A program made the position numbers and the translations under genes. The notes beneath the pieces are model-generated. The model worked only from the letters and a program-made list of their open reading frames with translations. It made no database searches and was not told where the DNA came from. This document shows positions 60,201 to 64,000 of a stretch of 64,000 nucleotides of DNA, piece by piece. Source of the DNA: Cymodocea nodosa (lineage: Eukaryota > Streptophyta > Magnoliopsida > Alismatales > Cymodoceaceae); NCBI GenBank assembly GCA_036874045.1, contig CM072338.1:16080501-16144500 (forward strand), in the 5' to 3' direction. How positions within the stretch are numbered: position 1 is the first letter of the stretch; every line of letters begins with the position of its first letter.

Positions 60201-61317
60201 AGAAAGAAGCACAACAGCAAAGGATTAATTAGTATTTCAGAAAATACCTGCCATATACAAAGTTCGTAAATCCATATTCATCATCCCTGGATTCATAAGA
60301 ACATTCTTTTTGCCTAGCACCAAAATCTTGTTCAATGTTGTCTGAATAAAATCTTGATGATTGAATCCCTAATACCTATATATGGAAACTAAATTGGCAT
60401 CCTTGGGAAAATTAAAAATTATCAAACAAGTTAACTAAGTTATATAAGGATCTGATCAAACCTTTGTATTTCCTGCAACCCATTTATAATCCTTGCAGAG
60501 CTCATAAAAGGAAAACAAATTTCCCTGTGAACATGTATTTGTAAAAAGGAAATTAGAATGGGGCCCTCACAAAGTGAGAAATGCACATTGTCTCAAGTAC
60601 TTGCCTCAGGGAAAGAAGGGAACACAGGCATTTCACAGCCAACACACAGTTGTGCACTCTGCATGCTCAGAAACATTACTGGTGGTACCCCGACTTCAAC
60701 TACTCCATATCCTTCGCATAAAAAGGCTCCATTTACATAACAAGATATGCGAACAGTCTAAATAACAAATTAAATCAGGAAACTATTCAGTAGATTTATA
60801 CCAGGAAGAAACTGTCAGTAAGATACAGTTTGCAATCAATGTAAAATAATATCAAAATGCTATCTAAATTTATGAACGGTAACACAATAACACAGATAGT
60901 GGCCCAACAACCATGGAATTAAACATTAACATGTGACAATGAGATTTCAACAATACATGTCAATTTTTTTGACTTGTTGAAACAACACCAAAAATGATAT
61001 TGTTACGATAATTTATTAACAAAGGATGATTTTCTTCACCATATTTCTACCAACATTACCCCAACATAACGAAATTTTATCTGCACATGTTGATTTTTCA
61101 ACTTAACGAAGTTTGATGCAAAGTGAAGTTGAATACCATGCAGACAACAAAAAGAGCACAAACACAAATATAACAAAGAAGGTCCAGCTATCCTTACAGT
61201 ATTCCCTATAGAATTAGCAGAGAGCCTTCCCGAATAATTGTCAATGGTTGCAATGTCAGCATCCAAACTGCTATACTTGTAAACCATACCTGCCGTTGGA
61301 CCACCCATTTTTGTGAC
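42214..61317 (-). CDS. GP210: Nuclear pore membrane glycoprotein GP210 (C-terminal 792 residues)
   Basis: Seventeen exons on the minus strand, 5' to 3': 61317-61198, 60757-60605, 60524-60462, 60375-60248, 58998-58596, 50434-50332, 50242-50112, 49926-49855, 49713-49632, 45346-45215, 45066-44970, 43720-43637, 43558-43315, 43234-43180, 43083-42992, 42926-42866, 42572-42214. All phases close, giving 792 residues; the family is about 1,900 long, so the rest lies to the right. Seen: a bacterial-Ig-like (BIG2) segment (W-SSGNKSVLSI...G), one membrane helix at visible residues about 697-720 (VIWISVLTCLILLLL), and a proline-rich tail ending FIEYVRRTIDETPYYKR, the plant GP210/EMB3012 signature. GP210 is the single-span lumenal ring protein of the nuclear pore. 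Intron 60604-60525 is GC-AG. The intron 58595-50435 is 8.2 kb and holds two LINEs. Confidence 0.95.
46440..47400 (-). mobile_element. LINE fragment (ORF1/endonuclease region), GP210 intron
   Basis: Minus strand: a broken frame with ERGLLDLPIEGHVFAWSN-like sequence (about 46510-46580) resembles the L1 endonuclease motif (G)LxDLPLxGxxFTWSN, in the expected direction. Upstream (47148-47390) is an ORF1-like glycine- and proline-rich stretch. No reverse transcriptase remains. Highly degenerate. Confidence 0.5.
47401..49631. other. AT-rich intron sequence of GP210
   Basis: Between the LINE fragment and the exon at 49632. The part 47460-47770 is extremely AT-rich. A less AT-rich stretch at 48600-49030 has purine-rich GGAAGG/GAGGAG repeats on the plus strand. 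No conserved domain recognised in either strand. Confidence 0.4.
51432..51873. repeat. 321-bp tandem duplication, second copy split by a LINE
   Basis: Unit 1 is 51432-51752. Unit 2 starts at 51753 (both start AAGTCATCAGCATCAG), runs to about 51873, is interrupted by the LINE, and resumes at about 56650 (CCCAATCTTCAGAGC...) to about 56830 (GTGATGAATC). The shared words ATAGGTATGCAACACTTTGAC and AGTTATAACTTAAGC confirm the continuation. Confidence 0.8.
51874..56632 (+). mobile_element. Near-full-length L1-type LINE with target-site duplication
   Basis: Flanked by a 17-bp direct repeat, ATATTCCAATGTGGTCA (51857-51873) and ATATTCCAATGTGATCA (56633-56649), with one mismatch. It ends in a (TA)n tail. 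Contents in order: ORF1 with a DUF4283-type domain (52015-52515), an endonuclease tail (53417-53704, NHSPMILSL), the start of the reverse transcriptase region (53759-54050, KGD/EGDNNTTYFHN), a copia fragment replacing the polymerase core, the thumb region (54736-54933, KWKSRLHSPRAHLTLLKHVL), a zinc-binding region and an RNase H-like end (56028-56381). Many stops. It is antisense to GP210. Confidence 0.85.
54230..54620 (-). mobile_element. Copia 3'-end fragment inside the LINE
   Basis: Minus strand: RNase H end (ERTEHIEVDCHYARD...CTPYTLPKEEIADIFTK, 54309-54530), stop, then a polypurine tract (CTTGAGGGAGAG, about 54302-54313) and the first part of an LTR starting TGTGAACTT at 54301. No gag, integrase or reverse transcriptase is attached. 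Confidence 0.75.
56881..56911. repeat. Perfect 14-bp inverted repeat with 3-nt loop
   Basis: CCTATTAGTAATAA, AAC, TTATTACTAATAGG. It forms a strong AT-rich hairpin between the two LINE insertions in the GP210 intron. Confidence 0.9.
56930..57970 (+). mobile_element. Second LINE fragment (RT core to thumb)
   Basis: Plus strand: reverse transcriptase frame 57083-57667 with LNIEKAYDKIEWEV, the QGDLLSPSLFILV motif and the catalytic box LYVDDVLLFLNG (aspartates intact), followed by PFIYLGSQIYKG and the thumb (57733-57915, PKGTLEKIQGVITNFLWGG). Its thumb overlaps in content with 54736-54933, so it is a separate copy and not the missing part of the first LINE. Truncated at both ends. Confidence 0.8.
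57979..58225 (+). repeat. MITE-like repeat copy 3 (GP210 intron)
   Basis: Begins GGAATTTAACTTCATTTC and ends TTTAATTCCATGG. It shares AAAGAAAATCACCTT and the CATGTATCAGTAAAATTT block with copies at 25870 and 60913. It lies directly beside the end of the second LINE fragment. Confidence 0.65.
59000..60247. other. GP210 intron with a possible LTR remnant
   Basis: AT-rich intron. At about 59680-59700 the plus strand reads ACTCTGGTACCATATGGATA, which resembles the junction of a minus-strand copia primer site (complement of TGGTATCAGAGC) with an LTR end. No coding domain recognised. Confidence 0.3.
60913..61140 (-). repeat. MITE-like repeat copy 4 (GP210 intron)
   Basis: Starts CCATGGAATTAAACATTAAC and ends GAAGTTGAATACCATG, so its ends are imperfect inverted repeats (CATGGAATTAAA / CATGGTATTCAA). 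Closest to copy 2. It sits in the 440-bp intron between exons 61317-61198 and 60757-60605 and makes up half of it. Confidence 0.7.
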
Positions 61318-61599
61318 CTATGGATGTCATTGTCAAGAATAGTGATAAAATAATCAGTTCAGCATGCAATTCAAATACTGTGGTATTAAATTAAGTTACA
61401 CAATTTTCGTAGCAAATAAAGACTATGAGGTGTGATGCCCAAAAGAATTCAATAAAGTTACATGAACATGGAAGAAACTTCCTTTATTGAAAACATCAGG
61501 ACCTGGTGATATGATGGTCAGGAGCCAAAGATGGGTTAAATAGCAACAACACAAGAATAAATTTCTGAAACATAACACAGATGGATCCTACATGAAAAA

Positions 61600-62120
61600 T
61601 GGTCTCGCTAGAGGGGGTGAGATAATCAAAAAATGAGGATGGTGATACGATCATAGAGTTCTCCAACTCTTACAAAGGTCTCTCGACAGAGAAGATTGAA
61701 CTCAAGGCCCTATACGAAGGTTTAACCCTCTGTATCCAATTACAGATAAATCTGTTAAGACTGGAAGAGAAGGTAGACTCGAAAGGCATTGCAGAAATGA
61801 ACAAAAATAGGAGATGTAACTGTTTGCAAGTATACTCGTTCTAGGACCATCAAATCTACATGATTCAGCAGGTGCATGCTCTAGAATATAAGGAATGCAA
61901 CAAGGTAGCTGACCTCCTAGCTAAGGAAAGGGCTAGAAAAAGCAGAAAGTCAATGTACTGGGACATTTGGGAGCTTCCTCCTACATTGCAGGGTACATGG
62001 AAATTGGCTAATCTATGGTCAAGTAATACCTTGCCTAGGGGTATCTCGAAGGTTGCTAGGAGTTACGGTACTTTTTATTTTTTATTTTCTTTGTAATGGT
62101 TGGGGGCTTTGGTCTAGTCC
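61600..62120 (+). mobile_element. LINE RNase H-like 3' fragment
   Basis: Plus strand: ELKALYEGLTLCIQLQINLLRLE (61690-61760) and YKECNKVADLLAKE (61880-61925) are the usual ends of the RNase H domain in plant L1 ORF2. A tail rich in T and G (TTTTATTTTCTTTGTAATGG) follows near 62070-62100. 5'-truncated. Confidence 0.65.
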
Positions 62121-63124
62121 TCCCCTTATGTATTTACTCAGTATTTGGATCCCTACGACATGAATAGATCAGGGGAGTTTTATAAAAGAAAATATCATGA
62201 CCAGAGGTGCTGGAGTCATAAAAGGAAGTTCTATGTTATTAATAACAACAAATTTGCACACATTGGGTCTCTTCGTTCCATCTCAATAGGTTCCACCTTG
62301 ATATTCATGGTTATTAGTATTTGGTCAAAATCACTTGTAAATGGAATATATGGCATGTCATAAATGAAAAAACCTTTTTATTGTACTCCAGATCTCTAAT
62401 TTAAGTAGTCATTTCCCTTTCAATATGGTAGACACTAGTCAGATTTCTTTGGCATGAATAATGGCAGCAATTATCACAACGCCATAAACCAGAAGAAAAC
62501 AACCTTCAGGAAAATCATGGTGACCATGAATCCAATTCAAAGATCAGAATGCATTTGAGAATACTCAACTATCATCTAATGATAGACATCAAAAACACAC
62601 TGCAGGATCTCTGATAAGTTCTACTCATCAACTCTTCACTGAGGACATGCTAGAGCCCTTAAGGTTGTGAGAGAACTATGATATCTGATGATGAACCTCA
62701 TGCTTTTTACTCTTTACAGCCAGAATGGAATGGATACTATGCTTTTGAAGGTCGGTCCTCTGTTGGACACTTGCACTTAGGTCCAACAAAAACATGAAAA
62801 CTTGTCAGCCATTAATGGAATCACAGTAGATCTATGAAAGCCAATAGAAACGAACAAAAAACCATAAATTTTGATTCAAAAATTATAAGATCTGCTATAT
62901 TACACGGTAATAAACATCTAGAGACACATCCACTTTCTAAAGAAGTTGCACATTAAATTACAAATGCTAACAGATTTTGTACAAATCTTAATGCAAAAAT
63001 AGTGGCAAAAAATGTAAATAAATGTTCAAAGTACTCTTTTCTTCAGGGATCTTGGGTATCACTGGATAACACACGAAGTTTATTTATTAAAGGTTATGGC
63101 ACTATAGCCCTTCCCCTTCAATGT
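62121..63124. other. Unrecognised GP210 intron sequence
   Basis: AT-rich DNA with short frames only. Neither strand shows a conserved domain or terminal repeat I can identify. It is presumed to be part of the large GP210 intron that runs off the right edge. Confidence 0.35.
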
Positions 63125-63445
63125 TAGAAAATTCTTTTCAATGGTTCCAGGAAGCAAAAGATCCATTTCATCAACTGAAAGCTGCAACAATAACAACAGC
63201 AACAGTGCTGCCATTAGCAGATTTTACCATGCCTTTTGTGCTGGTGTATGATGAGTAGAGTGGGGGTCAGGGCAGTGCTAATGCAGACAAATCAGCCACT
63301 AGCTTACCTCAGTAAAGCTCTTAAGGGAAGGCAACTATCTTTGCCTACCTATCAGAAAGAGCTCCTAAGACTACAGATATATGCAATGGAGGTCCTACCT
63401 TAGCATACAGCGATTTGTTGTAAGAACTGATCATCAAAGTCACAC
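63125..63445 (+). mobile_element. Ty3/gypsy RT-RNase H fragment
   Basis: Plus-strand words in order: ATVLPLADFTMPFVLVYD, then (after a stop and frameshift) AVLMQTNQPLAYLSKALK, then LPTYQKELLRLQ, then after another frameshift WRSYLSIQRFVVRTDHQS. This is the connection/RNase H region of gypsy Pol. Ends abruptly at the adjoining copia piece. Confidence 0.8.
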
Positions 63446-64000
63446 ATTTTCTTGAACTTTTGAACTGTCATGCCCAACTTGTTATATAAATTTTCAAAAC
63501 AACTAGAACCCAAGCCTTTGATAAGAATATTTGTAAGTTGTTCCAAAGATTCCATATAAAGAGTAGCAATCACCCCTTTCATTATCATGTCACGTACAAA
63601 ATGGCAATCAACTTCAATGTATTTGGTGCATTCATGGAAAGTAAGATTGACAATGAAAATAGCAATCTGATTATCATAATACATGAATATAAGAATCTAG
63701 ATGGCAAAACCAAGCTCCTATTTAAGAGACTGGAGCTACATCAACTAACAAGTTGTTTGAGTCACATGTTCATATTCTACTCCCTCACTAGACCTTGAAA
63801 CCACATTTTGTATCATACACCACCAAGTAACTAGGTTCCCATCACCATAAGTGTAGAAGTCCAAGGTAGACTTCCTATCACCCGCATATCGCAAATCTAA
63901 ATAAGTCTCGATCGTTAAATGATTGTGACTCCTATCCACAAGACCTTTACCAAGGACCAATGGTTTTTCCTTGGTTCATGTACAAATTGACTAAAAAGAT
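63446..64000 (-). mobile_element. Copia RNase H end fragment, runs off window
   Basis: Minus strand: TYLDLRYAGDRKSTLDFYTYGDGNLVTWW (63745-63960, split by a frame change from the next piece), then FHECTKYIEVDCHFVRD and LEQLTNILIKGL (63400-63684). These are the D-A-Y-AGS, S-T-GY and TKHIEVD-HF motifs of copia RNase H. It meets the gypsy fragment head-on, without LTRs at the junction. Confidence 0.75.

Noticed and set aside
1..64000. tRNA, rRNA or a new defence-like or biosynthetic gene cluster
   Set aside because: No cloverleaf-type B-box context was found by eye, and all recognisable genes are conserved, unrelated plant genes; the rest is decayed repeat DNA.

Overview
This window is nuclear DNA from a flowering plant. 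It holds five conserved plant genes with spliceosomal GT-AG introns (one GC-AG), and the introns and gaps are full of decayed LTR retrotransposons, LINEs and small repeats. There are no operons, bacterial ribosome-binding sites, CRISPR arrays or recognisable tRNA/rRNA genes. The repeat style and my recollection of the protein families suggest a monocot, possibly a palm; that is a low-confidence inference.

Layout. 1-6.0 kb: a degenerate antisense Ty1/copia element with very short LTRs (1024-5988). 6.3-14.5 kb (+): an 11-exon gene for a TTM1/TTM2-type protein (uridine-kinase-like P-loop domain, CYTH domain, coiled coil, C-terminal membrane anchor). 16.5-18.5 kb (-): an intronless DYW-class PPR protein resembling Arabidopsis At3g24000. 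19.6-28.7 kb (+): an 11-exon THO3/TEX1 gene for the WD40 subunit of the THO/TREX mRNA-export complex, with a 6-kb repeat-filled fifth intron. 29.5-33.2 kb (-): a degenerate L1-type LINE. 33.8-41.3 kb (-): a four-EF-hand calcium sensor like CML21, with a probable 5' UTR exon and TATA box near 41.1-41.3 kb. 42.2-61.3 kb (-): 17 exons encoding the C-terminal 792 residues of the nuclear-pore membrane glycoprotein GP210/NUP210; the N-terminal part lies beyond the right edge. 61.3-64 kb: LINE, gypsy and copia relics.

The five genes are unrelated housekeeping or regulatory genes and do not form a pathway, although THO3 (mRNA export) and GP210 (nuclear pore) both concern nucleus-cytoplasm traffic. 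I see no convincing new biological system. The observations most worth checking are structural: a 235-bp MITE-like family with four copies here; a longer repeat shared by the introns of THO3 and the CML gene; a near-complete LINE with a 17-bp target-site duplication inside a 321-bp tandem duplication in a GP210 intron; a GC-AG intron and a stop-free 78-nt intron in GP210; and a non-coding LTR-pair element in TTM intron 1.

Exon boundaries were derived by hand from reading-frame continuity, splice consensus and family similarity. All CDS phases close without frameshift. Repeat borders are approximate unless a terminal feature is named. Several open frames across the window begin at GTG or TTG rather than ATG, so starts were re-chosen.
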